Positions 7,532 through 15,306 of a stretch of DNA of 35,023 nucleotides are shown in pieces. Where the stretch lies: positions 1 through 35,023 of the forward strand of contig NZ_JADKRV010000024.1 in NCBI RefSeq assembly GCF_015351025.1, given 5' to 3'. This stretch comes from Curtobacterium sp. VKM Ac-1376. GTDB lineage: Bacteria > Actinomycetota > Actinomycetes > Actinomycetales > Microbacteriaceae. Numbering within the stretch: the first letter of the stretch is position 1; every line of letters starts with the position of its first letter. Below the pieces are notes generated by a model. It saw nothing but the letters and a program-made list of their open reading frames with translations, did not search any database and was not told where the DNA came from. A program made the translations under genes and the position numbers.

Positions 7532-7540
7532 TTATCCACA
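7532..7540 (+). promoter_or_regulatory. DnaA box
   Basis: TTATCCACA is an exact match to the bacterial DnaA-box consensus (TTATNCACA). Its position inside the iteron region supports DnaA-assisted initiation. Confidence 0.8.
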
Positions 7541-8331
7541 GATGGCCGTCTTCAGAGCCCTCCATTGGGGATCTGCCCGCTCTGTTCATCTCAGGGACCC
7601 ACTCCCCCGGACGCCGCTGCAGAGCTTCACTGCCGCCAGGTGCTACGGATCAGATACCCACACCCAGTCAGGACCGGTCCTCGGGAGTATGGCATCCAGT
7701 GAGGACCAGATACCCACAGAATTGGGCCCCACCCAGCCAGGCCCGTGCCGCTACCGACTGAACACCTCAGGGACCAGATACCCACGTGAGGACTAGATAC
7801 CCACGGCGTAGAGCCTCGCACGGTCATCGGGGACTAGATACCCACGGCCTGAGGTTGCTAGCCGACACGCACCGGGGACCAGATACCCACGCCGGTCGAG
7901 CCCCGCACCTTGGCGCCGTGACGAGGACTCGACACCCACGTTCTCGCAGTGTTCGGCAGTCGCGCGGTGCGACACTCCCCGACCAGGTTACGGTGAGGAC
8001 CAGATGCCCACGCCTGAGGACCGGATACCCACGCCCATTCTGCTGAGTCTCCCGGCTCAGCTGAGGACCAGATACCCACACTTTGGGATCGGATACCCAC
8101 ACCAGCTGCCCTCCTTGGTTCGCGGTCGCTCGGACCAGATACCCACGCCTGAGGATCGGATACCCACGCCAGCGGACTAGATACCCACCGACTGTGAGGC
8201 AACAGGCGCCGGCGGCGGTTTGTGAACGAGGCGACAGGGACTGAGGACCAGATGCCCACGCGGATACGGTCCGGCGGCTACTCCGGGTCGTCCCGCTCAA
8301 ACGTGGGTATCTGGTCCTCACTGGCGCAGAG

Positions 8332-8369
8332 AAAGGGGCGGAGCACCTCACCAGGTGCTCCGCCCCTTT
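8332..8369 (-). terminator. Intrinsic terminator of repA
   Basis: A perfect 17-bp stem (8332-8348 with 8353-8369, arm AAAGGGGCGGAGCACCT) with a four-base loop begins 11 bases after the repA stop codon. In the repA direction the stem ends in TTT followed by CTC, a short U tract. It separates repA transcription from the iteron array. Confidence 0.85.
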
Positions 8370-8379
8370 CGACTCGCGG

Positions 8380-9348
8380 CTACTGTTCCAGTTGCCTACG
8401 CGGCTTCGTGGGCTCCACGTGCGGCTTCGAGGGCCGCAGGATCAGGTACTCCTGAGTCGGCTCCACACGAGCCTCCGGGTAGATGATCTTGATGGCCTTC
8501 AGATGCCCCTCGAACGCCGCCTTGAACTTGTGCGGCTGGGTGTACTGGGCCCCGAACTGCAGGTTCAGGTCCGCCCACTTGATGCGCGTCGGTGTCCGCA
8601 GGTAGAACATCCGGTACGTGAGCCAGAGGTAGATGTCCATGCGCATCGCTGACTTGCCGAGCGCCTTCATCGCGTTCAGGTCGATGGGTACCGGCGACTT
8701 CACGATGGAGTCGTAGAACCGGTCAGAGAGGGTCACCTTCGACTGCCAGAGGCCCGCGTTGTCCTCCATGTCGTCCTTGCCGAACCAGAGGCGAACGCTG
8801 TCTGCGATGCGGAAGTACTCAATCGCCTCGCCGTGGCCGTCTTCCTTGATTTCAAGGCCTTCGACGCTGAGGTTGGCGCCAAAGAGACGCTTCAGGCCGT
8901 CGGAAACACGCTTGTGGTCGCGACCACCGTGGTGGAGCCCGATCTTGGCCATGAACGCCTTCATGGACCGGCCGAGCTCGAGCTCCTTGCTCTGAGTGAG
9001 GACAGCCTCGGTGGCCATCCAGTTCATTGCCTGGCGAGGGAGAACTCCGTACGGGTACGCGGCGTGCCGCTCCCCCGTCGCGTGGTCAAGGATGAGGGCC
9101 GGCTGCATCATCAGGGACACGTTGCCGTTGCGTCGCTCCCAGTACGGGATGTTGCCCGGGTTGCGGTACGGCAGGGAGACCTGGGCCCAAAGCCGAGCTG
9201 AGTAACCGACGTCCATAGCGTCGTCGTCAGCGCCTTCGAGGTTCGCAGCGTAGTTCACCAGTCGAGCCGTGGTCTCGTCGATGCTGATCGGTGCCGAAAC
9301 GGTGGACTTCGATGTTGCTTCCGTGTCGTTGAAGAGCTCGTCACCCAT
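8380..9348 (-). CDS. repA: Plasmid replication initiator protein (RepA type)
   Basis: 322 residues from the ATG at 9348, preceded by GGAGG at the right spacing; the frame is open for 72 more codons upstream but that part is low-complexity, contains an iteron-like site and lacks a ribosome-binding site. The protein matches the plasmid RepA family in layout: a region reading VSLPYRNPGNIPYWERRNGNVSLMMQP near the N-terminus, a helical DNA-binding part (GGRDHKRVSDGLKRLFGANL), FRIADSVRLWFGK, and a C-terminal winged-helix-like part (IDLNAMKALGKSAMRMDIYLWLTYRMFYL.. IKWADLNLQFGAQY). It would bind the iterons downstream of its own gene and start replication. Iteron-like sequence at 9479-9494 in its upstream region suggests self-regulation. 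Confidence 0.85.
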   Translation of the reverse strand: MGDELFNDTEATSKSTVSAPISIDETTARLVNYAANLEGADDDAMDVGYSARLWAQVSLPYRNPGNIPYWERRNGNVSLMMQPALILDHATGERHAAYPYGVLPRQAMNWMATEAVLTQSKELELGRSMKAFMAKIGLHHGGRDHKRVSDGLKRLFGANLSVEGLEIKEDGHGEAIEYFRIADSVRLWFGKDDMEDNAGLWQSKVTLSDRFYDSIVKSPVPIDLNAMKALGKSAMRMDIYLWLTYRMFYLRTPTRIKWADLNLQFGAQYTQPHKFKAAFEGHLKAIKIIYPEARVEPTQEYLILRPSKPHVEPTKPRRQLEQ

Positions 9349-9478
9349 GGGTGCCTCCGGGGCAGGTTGGAATGCAGGCGTCGCGCGCGAACGCGGGTTA
9401 TCGTTGCGTCCCACCCGGCAGAGCGCACTGTGCCTGGCGCTCCCCCATCCGAGTTGGTGCTCGGACAAGAGTGCTCGC

Positions 9479-9494
9479 GGACTACTTACCCACG
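9479..9494 (+). promoter_or_regulatory. Iteron-like site upstream of repA
   Basis: GGACTACTTACCCACG matches the iteron consensus at all but three positions and stands alone, 131 bp upstream of the repA start and more than 1.1 kb from the array. In iteron plasmids Rep often represses its own promoter through such a site. Confidence 0.6.
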
Positions 9495-9614
9495 CGGTAG
9501 CGGTCGCGGCGTGTCGGGATCTTTCCTCAACCCCAGCTGCGCGCAGGCAGCCATCGCACACCACGATCTATAGCGGGTGCCGCCGACACCAGAGCGGGCG
9601 ACGGCAGGGCAGCC

Positions 9615-10271
9615 CTACCGGTTCGACTGAATCGGTCGCCCGCGGGGCGCCTTCTTCCCCGACCGTGGGAACGGCTGACCGTTGTTGTACTCGTCCTGCA
9701 GACGCTTCGTCTCGGCGTTGTAGATCGCGACGATGAGGTCCTTCGGGAACGGGTACCCCTCGAAGAGCTTCGCAGCCGCGTGAGCGGCGTTGAACGCTTC
9801 ACGGTCACCTTTTCGGATTTCAAACGTCACCTTGACGATGTCGTCGTCAGTCAGGTCCTCAGAAGCCTCACCGCGACGGCGCGCGTACGGAGTCGACGGC
9901 TTGGAGGCAGCCGACTCCCCCACCGCGCGAGCCTCAGCAGCGGGCTGTTCGGTTTCGGCTTGCGACGGCATCGCGGGCTCAACTGCGGGCAAACTTTCTG
10001 TCGGTGAAACCGCTGGCGCTGGGTTCGCCGCGCTGTCCTGCACTGCCGCAGGGACCGTCATGGAGACACCCGTGTTGGCCGGCGTCTCCACCTGCTGCGG
10101 CTGTTGACGAGCTGGAAGCGGCGGCGGCGGGGCCACAGTTCGCTCCTCCGGCGCCGGCTTCTCATCCTGGGCCGGCTCAACCCGGGGGTTCCTGTTCGCT
10201 TTCAGGAGCGATGAAGCGCCGGCGTTACGCCGTGGCGGCGCCGGGATTTCACGGCGGGTGGTGTCAGACAT
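9615..10271 (-). CDS. parB: ParB-like centromere-binding protein
   Basis: 218 residues. It starts inside the end of parA (8-bp overlap), the standard arrangement for a parAB operon. Residues 1 to about 135 are low-complexity, rich in Pro, Ala and Glu, and probably disordered. The C-terminal ~75 residues form a compact domain (DDDIVKVTFEIRKGDREAFNAAHAAAKLFEGYPFPKDLIVAIYNAET..) whose strand-helix-helix pattern fits a ribbon-helix-helix DNA-binding fold. No classical ParB helix-turn-helix or CTPase motif is visible, so this is more like the small partner proteins of type Ib systems, enlarged by a disordered arm. It would bind the tetramer array upstream of parA. The gene symbol is by role and position. 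Confidence 0.7.
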   Translation of the reverse strand: MSDTTRREIPAPPRRNAGASSLLKANRNPRVEPAQDEKPAPEERTVAPPPPLPARQQPQQVETPANTGVSMTVPAAVQDSAANPAPAVSPTESLPAVEPAMPSQAETEQPAAEARAVGESAASKPSTPYARRRGEASEDLTDDDIVKVTFEIRKGDREAFNAAHAAAKLFEGYPFPKDLIVAIYNAETKRLQDEYNNGQPFPRSGKKAPRGRPIQSNR

Positions 10272-11220
10272 TCGCGGACTCCTCCGCGGTCTGAGCCGCC
10301 TCCTCTTCCTTGTCTGTGAGGCGAGCGATGAGCTCCTGCGTCACGGCGTAGAGGCTGTCAGCGACACTCCCCGCCGACTGCGGACCGGGGGCGACATGCT
10401 TCACGCCTCGCTTGATGGATTCGTACCACTTCTCCCCCGTCTTCACCTTCTTGTCGAGCTCGTGGACCAGCAGCCGCTTCTCGCGCGTCGCCTTTGCCGT
10501 AGAGCCTGAGTGGCGGACGTAAGTCTCGAAGACACTTGCGCGCGCCTCCTCTCCTCCGAGTGCTCGAACCACGGCGTCAGCAAAGTCGCGTCGGACGACT
10601 GTCTCGCTCGCGCTTGAGGCAAAGTTGACCACGCCCAGGAGATCCACGTCAGGATTGATGTCGATGACCTTGTCGAGCCGTTCGGCGGTCAACGTCAGAC
10701 CCTGGAGGCTCGCCTCGTCCGCCTTCGCCGGGATGAGAATGTACCGGGCGGCTGCCACGGCAATCGACTGGATGATGTCGGTGTTCGGCGGGCAGTCCAG
10801 AAGTACAAGGTCGTACTGGTCACCGATCTTGGCTAACGCCGAAGCGAGGCTGAGTCGGGCGCGAGTGGCTGCCTCGCCGGACTGGCCGAACTGCTGGGCG
10901 AGGCTGGTGTTGATGTATTCCACGAGGCGACCGCCCGGGACGACGTCGACGTTTGGCCGGACCTCGATGGGCTGAAGAAGGTCTCCGTACAGGAGGGCCT
11001 TCGAGAGACCAGCACCGTCATCGTCTCGGTCTGTGCCGTGGTACCCGAAGTCGAGCCCGAGGTTCCCCTGAGGGTCAAGGTCGACGACGAGGACGCGCCA
11101 GTTCCCCTCCCCCATGATGCCGGCGATGTTCGCGCACAGGGTCGTCTTGCCCACGCCACCCTTGTTGTTGATGACGGCAACAACTCGTTGGAGGTTGGTC
11201 CGGTCGATGATGAAAGCCAT
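10264..11220 (-). CDS. parA: ParA-family partition ATPase
   Basis: 318 residues. The deviant Walker A box NKGGVGKTTL is at residues ~18-27, with the signature Lys. It is followed by VLVVDLDPQGNLGLDFG (Walker A') and LVLLDCPPNTD (Walker B). There is no N-terminal helix-turn-helix, which places it with type Ib-like ParA proteins that leave operator binding to the partner. The C-terminal third (SVFETYVRHSGSTAKATREKRLLVHEL..) is longer than in the smallest ParF proteins. It would move plasmid copies over the nucleoid. The ATG is preceded by AAGGAG. Upstream lies the CCAG/CTGG array; parB follows with an overlap. Confidence 0.9.
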   Translation of the reverse strand: MAFIIDRTNLQRVVAVINNKGGVGKTTLCANIAGIMGEGNWRVLVVDLDPQGNLGLDFGYHGTDRDDDGAGLSKALLYGDLLQPIEVRPNVDVVPGGRLVEYINTSLAQQFGQSGEAATRARLSLASALAKIGDQYDLVLLDCPPNTDIIQSIAVAAARYILIPAKADEASLQGLTLTAERLDKVIDINPDVDLLGVVNFASSASETVVRRDFADAVVRALGGEEARASVFETYVRHSGSTAKATREKRLLVHELDKKVKTGEKWYESIKRGVKHVAPGPQSAGSVADSLYAVTQELIARLTDKEEEAAQTAEESANV

Positions 11221-11224
11221 CAGG

Positions 11225-11786
11225 CTGGTTCTCCTTCGTCGGGGACTCCCCCGCTAACTGGTGATGCTGGCGTTACTGGTGACGCTGGCCGACGGGCTTG
11301 CCACTTGCGGTGTCCACACTAGCCGCTTAACCGGCGAGGCTGGTAGAGCTGGGCAGACCGGCGGTACTGGTTTGAGAGAAAAGGCATCCCCGGCGACGCC
11401 AGTAAGGCCAGTTTGCCCTAACTGGCAATCCCAGTGTCGCCAGACGTCGATTGCCAGCCTTGCCAGCCTCACCAGTTTGCGTCAGAGGTCTTGCTTTCGT
11501 GCCGGGAGTCGCAGCAGGGTTCGCCAGGCCCACCAGCATCGCTGGTTAGCCTGAACTGGCAGTACCAGCGTTCCCAGTTAGCGAGGAATCGCCTGAGCCT
11601 GGCGAACGCGCATGAGCGAGGGTGATTGGCTGCAAACGGGGGGATCGGGCCGCAGAGAGCCGCCTGGCGGCTTCCTGGCCACTCCCCCGTCGCAGGTGGA
11701 GAAGCCCGCGTGCGTGTGCATCCTGGGACGCTGTCCACCAGCGTTACCAGTCTGACCAGTATCGCTGGGCACACCAGCGTTGCCAG
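11225..11786. repeat. Phased CCAG/CTGG tetramer array, candidate centromere (parS)
   Basis: Upstream of parA the tetramer CCAG, or its complement CTGG, recurs with a strict 9-bp period. Runs start at 11258, 11267, 11276, 11285; at 11331-11367 (five steps, two of them CCGG); at 11390(CCGG), 11399, 11408; 11422, 11431, 11440; 11454, 11463, 11472; 11524, 11533, 11542; 11556, 11565, 11574; and 11738, 11747, 11756, 11765, 11774, 11783. Several triplets are separated by exactly 14 bp. One more CTGG (11225) touches the parA leader. The known parallel is the type Ib plasmid TP228, where ParG binds repeated tetramer boxes with 4-bp spacers; here the box is different and the period is nine. It likely serves as both partition site and parAB operator. 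No gene is credible within it. Confidence 0.75.
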
Positions 11787-11877
11787 TTTGGGTGAATTCG
11801 CCGCATCGCCTTCGGCAGCACCACACAACAGAACGTGGGGGAGAGCTTGGGGGACCACCACGAACGATCACTACACC

Positions 11878-12411
11878 ATGGGGCCGGGCCTCGCGCTGCT
11901 CGATGAGACGCTCGAGGGGGAGCCGGACAACGTGCGGTTCCTGAACACATACGTCGGCAACCACACCCTCGCTGCTTCCGTGGGCGAAGTCACCCGCAAG
12001 GCGCTGAGTCTCCGAGGCGGCTTCGACGAGGAGCTGGTCGTGAACCTGCATCACGCGCACCTCGTTTCCTGGTCCGCATACGACGAGTTCATCATCAGGA
12101 AGCGAGACCGCTTCGGTCGCGCGTCCTTCGCCATCCGCGCCGCACGCGCAGAAGCGGTCCGGCTCCTCGGACACTGGATGCGTTTCGCATCCCCCGGAAC
12201 CAGCAACGCAGCCCCCGCGAGGTACAGGCCCAATGCGCTGCTTCTCGGCGCCGGCCAGGACGTCGCCTTCGGTCTCGGATACATGGCGGCGTTGACGTTC
12301 ACCCACATGACGTCAACCAGCGGCCGAGACCCCGACGACACTCTCGAGGAGCTACGCGCCAGTCTCGCGGGGGAGTGCTTGAGTCCACCTGGGCCACAGT
12401 CCCTGGCATAG
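11878..12411 (+). CDS. Hypothetical protein, 177 aa
   Basis: Reading starts at the ATG at 11878. The frame is open further upstream, but that DNA is the tetramer array. The ribosome-binding site is unclear: GGGGGA lies over 20 bases away. The protein is soluble and mostly helical, with EPDNVRFLNTYVGNHTLAASVGEVTRKALSLRGGFDEELVVNLHHAHLVSWSAYDEFIIRKRDRFGR in the first half; HHAHLVSWSAYDEF is the most distinctive stretch. I do not recognise the family. It ends 8 bases before the most likely start of the nuclease-helicase gene, so the two were probably one operon. Confidence 0.55.
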   Translation: MGPGLALLDETLEGEPDNVRFLNTYVGNHTLAASVGEVTRKALSLRGGFDEELVVNLHHAHLVSWSAYDEFIIRKRDRFGRASFAIRAARAEAVRLLGHWMRFASPGTSNAAPARYRPNALLLGAGQDVAFGLGYMAALTFTHMTSTSGRDPDDTLEELRASLAGECLSPPGPQSLA

Positions 12412-12419
12412 CAGTGGGT

Positions 12420-13111
12420 ATGACCGGCAACACCTTCGACGTGCTCGAACGCAGTATCCCGAGAGACGTGAGCGACAACGCTCGCTACGGGGCGAACTTC
12501 GAACTCGTCAGTGACTACGCGCTGACACGCTCTCCTGAGTACGGCGCGCACATCGCACGCATCGAACCGTACGGTGACTGGGCAGCCCGGAACGGCCGGG
12601 CGAGGACCGACCTCAGTGTGGACCGCGTGATCACCACCATCACCGGTGAGCTGTGGACGGTTCAGAACAAGGGGTACTCCGCGGACCGACGCGTCGATCT
12701 CAACGACTTCAACAACTTCATCATCGCGTCGGCGACGATGCCAAACGTCACCCGCCGTCTCCTCGTCACCAGCGGCCCCGGCCTCGGACGGAACGCCGCC
12801 GAGGTTGCGAAGCATCAGGGCGTCGCCGTCAACGTCACCGTGCTCAACCGTGCACGGCTGCGGACCGCGACGACCTACCCGACGACATGGGGCGCCTTCG
12901 TCGCCGAGTCGGGAAACGACCCGGAAGGAGTCGAGCCGTTCCGCCTCCGCCCGCATCAGCTCGACGCCATCCACGATGTGACGAGCTCGCTGCGTTCGGT
13001 TCCCGAGTGCCAACTCATCTCGACTTGCGGTACCGGGAAGACCATCACCTCGGTGGGGATCGCCGATTCCCTCGGCGTCAACACCCTCGTCTACTTCGTG
13101 CCCGGGCTAGG
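12420..13111 (+). pseudogene. PD-(D/E)xK nuclease-helicase protein, N-terminal part, cut by IS481
   Basis: About 230 residues remain of a protein that in related families exceeds 800. The first part matches the large predicted helicases with an Mrr-like nuclease head (COG4889 type): FDVLERSIPRDVSDNARYGANFE.., then RTDLSVDRV and ELWTVQNKGY, giving the D...(Q)xK nuclease signature. Then comes FRLRPHQLDAIHDV (Q-motif-like) and LISTCGTGKTITS, the superfamily 2 Walker A box. The frame meets the IS481 end just after VYFVPGL, where motif Ia would follow. Such proteins occur in mobile elements and in restriction-like defence; the exact role of this one is unknown. A GTG at 12375 is an alternative start. 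The rest of the gene is not found beyond the IS. Confidence 0.75.
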
Positions 13112-14199
13112 TGTAGTTCCTCGGGAGGTTGTGAACGGGTGACGTGAGCGAAGACCTCCGGGACGATGTGAGTTACCACACACCACGTCGTCACCGGAGG
13201 TCTTCGTGACTCACGCTAACGCCCCGTTCACTCCGATGGGCAGGGAACGTCTTGCTCGGCTGATCGTCATCGATGGTTGGCCCGTTCGCCGTGCCGCGGA
13301 ACGGTTCCAATGCTCGCCCGCGACGGCAGCGAAGTGGGCCGCCCGATACCGTGCTGGTGCCTCGATGCGAGATCGATCGTCTCGTCCGGTGAGCAGTCCG
13401 AACCGGCTCCCAACGCGGCTGGAACGCCGCATCATCGCGTTACGCATCACCCGGCGGTGGGGGCCGCACCGGATCGCGTTCCACCTGCATCTGGCCCGCT
13501 CGACAGTCGGACGCGTCCTGGCCCGGTTCCGGATGCCGCTGCTGCGCAACATCGACCAAATCACCGGACTCCCGGTGCGCCGACCCAAGCCGGTCCGATA
13601 CGAGAAGTCCCGGCCGGGTGAACTCGTCCACGTCGACATCAAAAAGCAGGGCCGTATCCCAGACGGCGGCGGGTGGCGCGCTCACGGACGCGGGTCTGTC
13701 CAAGACCGCGCCGCCGGCATGAATCGTGATCGTGCTGCTCGACGGGGCGCCCGCGGTTCTCGCGGGTACCGGTTCCTGCACCACGCGGTCGATGATCACT
13801 CCCGGCTGGCGTATTCAGAGATCCACGACAACGAGCTCGGCGCGACCGCTGCCGGGTTCTGGGCCCGCGCGAACACGTTCTTCGCCGCCGCGGGGATCCA
13901 CGTCGAGGCCGTGATGACCGACAACGGCGCGTGTTACCGCTCCCGCGACTTCGCGGCCGCGCTGGGCGACGTCAAGCACCGCTTCACCCGGCCCTACCGG
14001 CCGCAGACCAACGGGAAGGTCGAGCGGTTCAACCGGACCCTCGCCGCGGAGTGGGCCTACGCCCGCCACTACGACAGCGATGCAGCCAGGACCGCGACCT
14101 ACGCGAACTGGCTGCATCACTACAATCACCACCGACCACACACCGGCCTCGGCGGGCAAACCCCATCAGATCGCGTCCACAACCTCACCGGGAACTACA
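13112..14199 (+). mobile_element. IS481-family insertion sequence, complete
   Basis: The ends are inverted and imperfect: 13112 begins TGTAGTTCC followed by GAGGTTGTG-like sequence, and the complement of 14199 leftwards begins TGTAGTTCCCGGTGAGG. CTAG flanks both sides (13107-13110 and 14201-14204), fitting the known preference of IS481 for CTAG targets and its short target duplication. One intact transposase gene lies inside, preceded by a long hairpin. The insertion cuts the nuclease-helicase gene. Confidence 0.85.
13149..13206 (+). promoter_or_regulatory. Fold-back hairpin hiding the transposase ribosome-binding site
   Basis: CGAAGACCTCCGG (13149-13161) is perfectly complementary to CCGGAGGTCTTCG (13194-13206). 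The right arm contains the Shine-Dalgarno GGAGG and the first base of the GTG start. Further pairing is possible in the loop (ACGA with TCGT). An RNA begun outside the element would fold and block translation, as is known for IS10 and IS50. Confidence 0.6.
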
Positions 14200-14204
14200 G
14201 CTAG
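13206..14204 (+). CDS. IS481-family transposase
   Basis: 332 residues, full length for the family, from a GTG preceded by GGAGG. N-terminal helix-turn-helix (GWPVRRAAERFQCSPATAAKWAARYRAG), second HTH-like part (RRWGPHRIAFHLHLARSTVGRVLARF), then the DDE core: Asp in ELVHVDIKKQGRIPDGG, Asp in AVMTDNGACYRS, Glu in NGKVERFNRTLAAEW. The end GLGGQTPSDRV is typical. All catalytic residues are present, so the element may still be active. Its last codons overlap the right terminus and target site. Confidence 0.95.
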   Translation: MTHANAPFTPMGRERLARLIVIDGWPVRRAAERFQCSPATAAKWAARYRAGASMRDRSSRPVSSPNRLPTRLERRIIALRITRRWGPHRIAFHLHLARSTVGRVLARFRMPLLRNIDQITGLPVRRPKPVRYEKSRPGELVHVDIKKQGRIPDGGGWRAHGRGSVQDRAAGMNRDRAARRGARGSRGYRFLHHAVDDHSRLAYSEIHDNELGATAAGFWARANTFFAAAGIHVEAVMTDNGACYRSRDFAAALGDVKHRFTRPYRPQTNGKVERFNRTLAAEWAYARHYDSDAARTATYANWLHHYNHHRPHTGLGGQTPSDRVHNLTGNYS

Positions 14205-14234
14205 CGCTCGGACCGGGACTCGATTGCTCGCGTG

Positions 14235-14387
14235 CTACCGGCGGACGGCTTCTGGGGCGTCGTCGCGGAAGAAGTCGCTATCGGACTGGGCGAGGACGAC
14301 GCCCTCACGACGCCACTGCTTCCGCGCCCGCGCCAACGTCGGGATGCGTGCTGGTTCCACGCCCTGCTCGTTCTCGTAGCTGCTCAT
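14235..14387 (-). CDS. Small hypothetical protein, 50 aa
   Basis: The ATG at 14387 is preceded by AGGAGG at good spacing, the best ribosome-binding site in the neighbourhood. The product reads MSSYENEQGVEPARIPTLAR, then a basic helix (ARKQWRREG), and ends SDFFRDDAPEAVRR. Soluble, charged and of unknown family. It ends about 35 bp from the IS481 insertion. Its small size makes the call tentative, but the ribosome-binding site favours it. Confidence 0.45.
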   Translation of the reverse strand: MSSYENEQGVEPARIPTLARARKQWRREGVVLAQSDSDFFRDDAPEAVRR

Positions 14388-14502
14388 GACGGCTTGCCTC
14401 CTGATGCCTCTGCACGCTTCGCCCCGCGCCGACGGTAGCCATCGGAAGGCAGGCGCGTGGCCGAGCTGCGTGGCCCGGATATCCGCGGTGAGGGGAGCGG
14501 AT

Positions 14503-14751
14503 TTGCCCTGGGAGCACGGGCGTCAGGAGAATCGTGGGGCGCGGTGGAACGCGGGCTACGTCCCCGAAGATGACGGGCAGCTCGAGGTGGCCGGGGTGGA
14601 GGCTGCTACCGCGATAGACGCCGTGACGAGGCTCCGTGAGGTCGTGGGCACCGAAACCGATGTCCTGTACGTCGTCCCGAACCCCGTCGCCGAACAGGAT
14701 GACGCTGAGACATATGAGGCGTTCCTGCAGGACCCGAACGCCGCCACCTGA
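14503..14751 (+). CDS. Hypothetical acidic protein, about 82 aa
   Basis: A TTG start at 14503 follows GAGGGGAG at five bases; the frame is open back to 14386, so a GTG at 14470 is also possible. The C-terminal ~60 residues look coding: GYVPEDDGQLEVAGVEAATAIDAVTRLREVVGTETDVLYVVPNPV, then EQDDAETYEAFLQDP. They are acidic, with a helix and a strand resembling a small alpha/beta fold. Family not recognised. It lies divergent from the small gene at 14235-14387. Confidence 0.4.
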   Translation: MPWEHGRQENRGARWNAGYVPEDDGQLEVAGVEAATAIDAVTRLREVVGTETDVLYVVPNPVAEQDDAETYEAFLQDPNAAT

Positions 14752-14941
14752 CAACGGCGGGGCCCAGGAACGAGCCGGGAGAGAACGTCCCTCGATCCCG
14801 ACCCGCCAGGGACCCAGAAGTGCACTGGCCCTGCCCAGGTGCCGTTCCGACCCAAACGGTCCGGCACCAGGACGTTGATCTTCCCTGTGCGACATGTTGG
14901 CGGGTCCAGCAGAGTGTGCATGAGCCTTCGTCAGAGAGAAA

Positions 14942-14972
14942 CTGCCCGCTCCCGTTGAGTGAGAGCGGGCAG
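14942..14972 (+). terminator. Hairpin, possible terminator
   Basis: CTGCCCGCTC (14942-14951) pairs perfectly with GAGCGGGCAG (14963-14972) around an 11-base loop. No clear U tract follows on the plus strand. A weaker hairpin (GGTGCCG with CGGCACC) lies about 100 bp upstream. Both follow the gene ending at 14751. Confidence 0.4.
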
Positions 14973-15306
14973 CCGCGTAGGCCCGAGGATCAGGGACTCA
15001 GGGCGCATTCGCTTGGACGGTAACCAGCCGCCCGGCTTCAGTGTGAACTATCACTGAGAAGTGTCGTATTCCGTTGCCGGATCTTTCGGTGTTCTCGAGG
15101 CGACCGGGCCTGCGTGCGTGACCGCGCGAGGTGTGCCGGGATCCGCTCTGCGCAGGGCCTCGGATCGCTGGCGGTTCGTCGCGGGTACCTCCGGGTACGG
15201 TCGGCCGCCCGCGGCGGATCAGGGTACGGGACGGGCGCTGCCGGTCCCTGATCGGGTCATGCGATCGGCAACGCCGCCTCACATTCGACCCGCGCCGGTC
15301 GGGCGG
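14973..15306. other. Stretch without a recognised gene
   Basis: No frame here shows convincing protein-like sequence. Open frames on both strands are Arg- and Pro-rich, as expected from chance frames in GC-rich DNA. Confidence 0.5.

Larger units (their letters stand above)
7259..8317. other. Plasmid replication origin (oriV): 21 iterons and DnaA boxes
   Basis: Contains 21 copies of a 16-bp iteron, consensus GGACCAGATACCCACG. Sixteen lie on the plus strand, starting at 7283, 7647, 7703, 7771, 7790, 7831, 7876, 7925, 7997, 8018, 8065, 8086, 8132, 8153, 8174 and 8245. Five are inverted (7306, 7327, 7349, 7371 and 8302). Neighbouring copies are often 21-22 bp apart, two helical turns. A perfect DnaA box, TTATCCACA, lies at 7532-7540 and a one-mismatch box, TTTTCCACA, at 7259-7267. 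A gap at 7390-7640 between the inverted block and the main block holds the DnaA box, a 12-bp tandem repeat and the less GC-rich stretch GATTAACCCTTGGTACCAA, a candidate opening site. The Rep protein encoded at 8380-9348 is the likely binder. No gene is evident here. Confidence 0.9.

Noticed and set aside
7283..8317. Repeats considered as a CRISPR array
   Set aside because: The units are 16 bp, occur in both orientations with irregular spacing, and lie beside repA, so they are iterons; no cas gene is present.
11626..11877. Upstream extension of the 177-residue gene
   Set aside because: The frame is open but the DNA is the end of the tetramer array, so the Thr/Ser-rich translation comes from the repeats.
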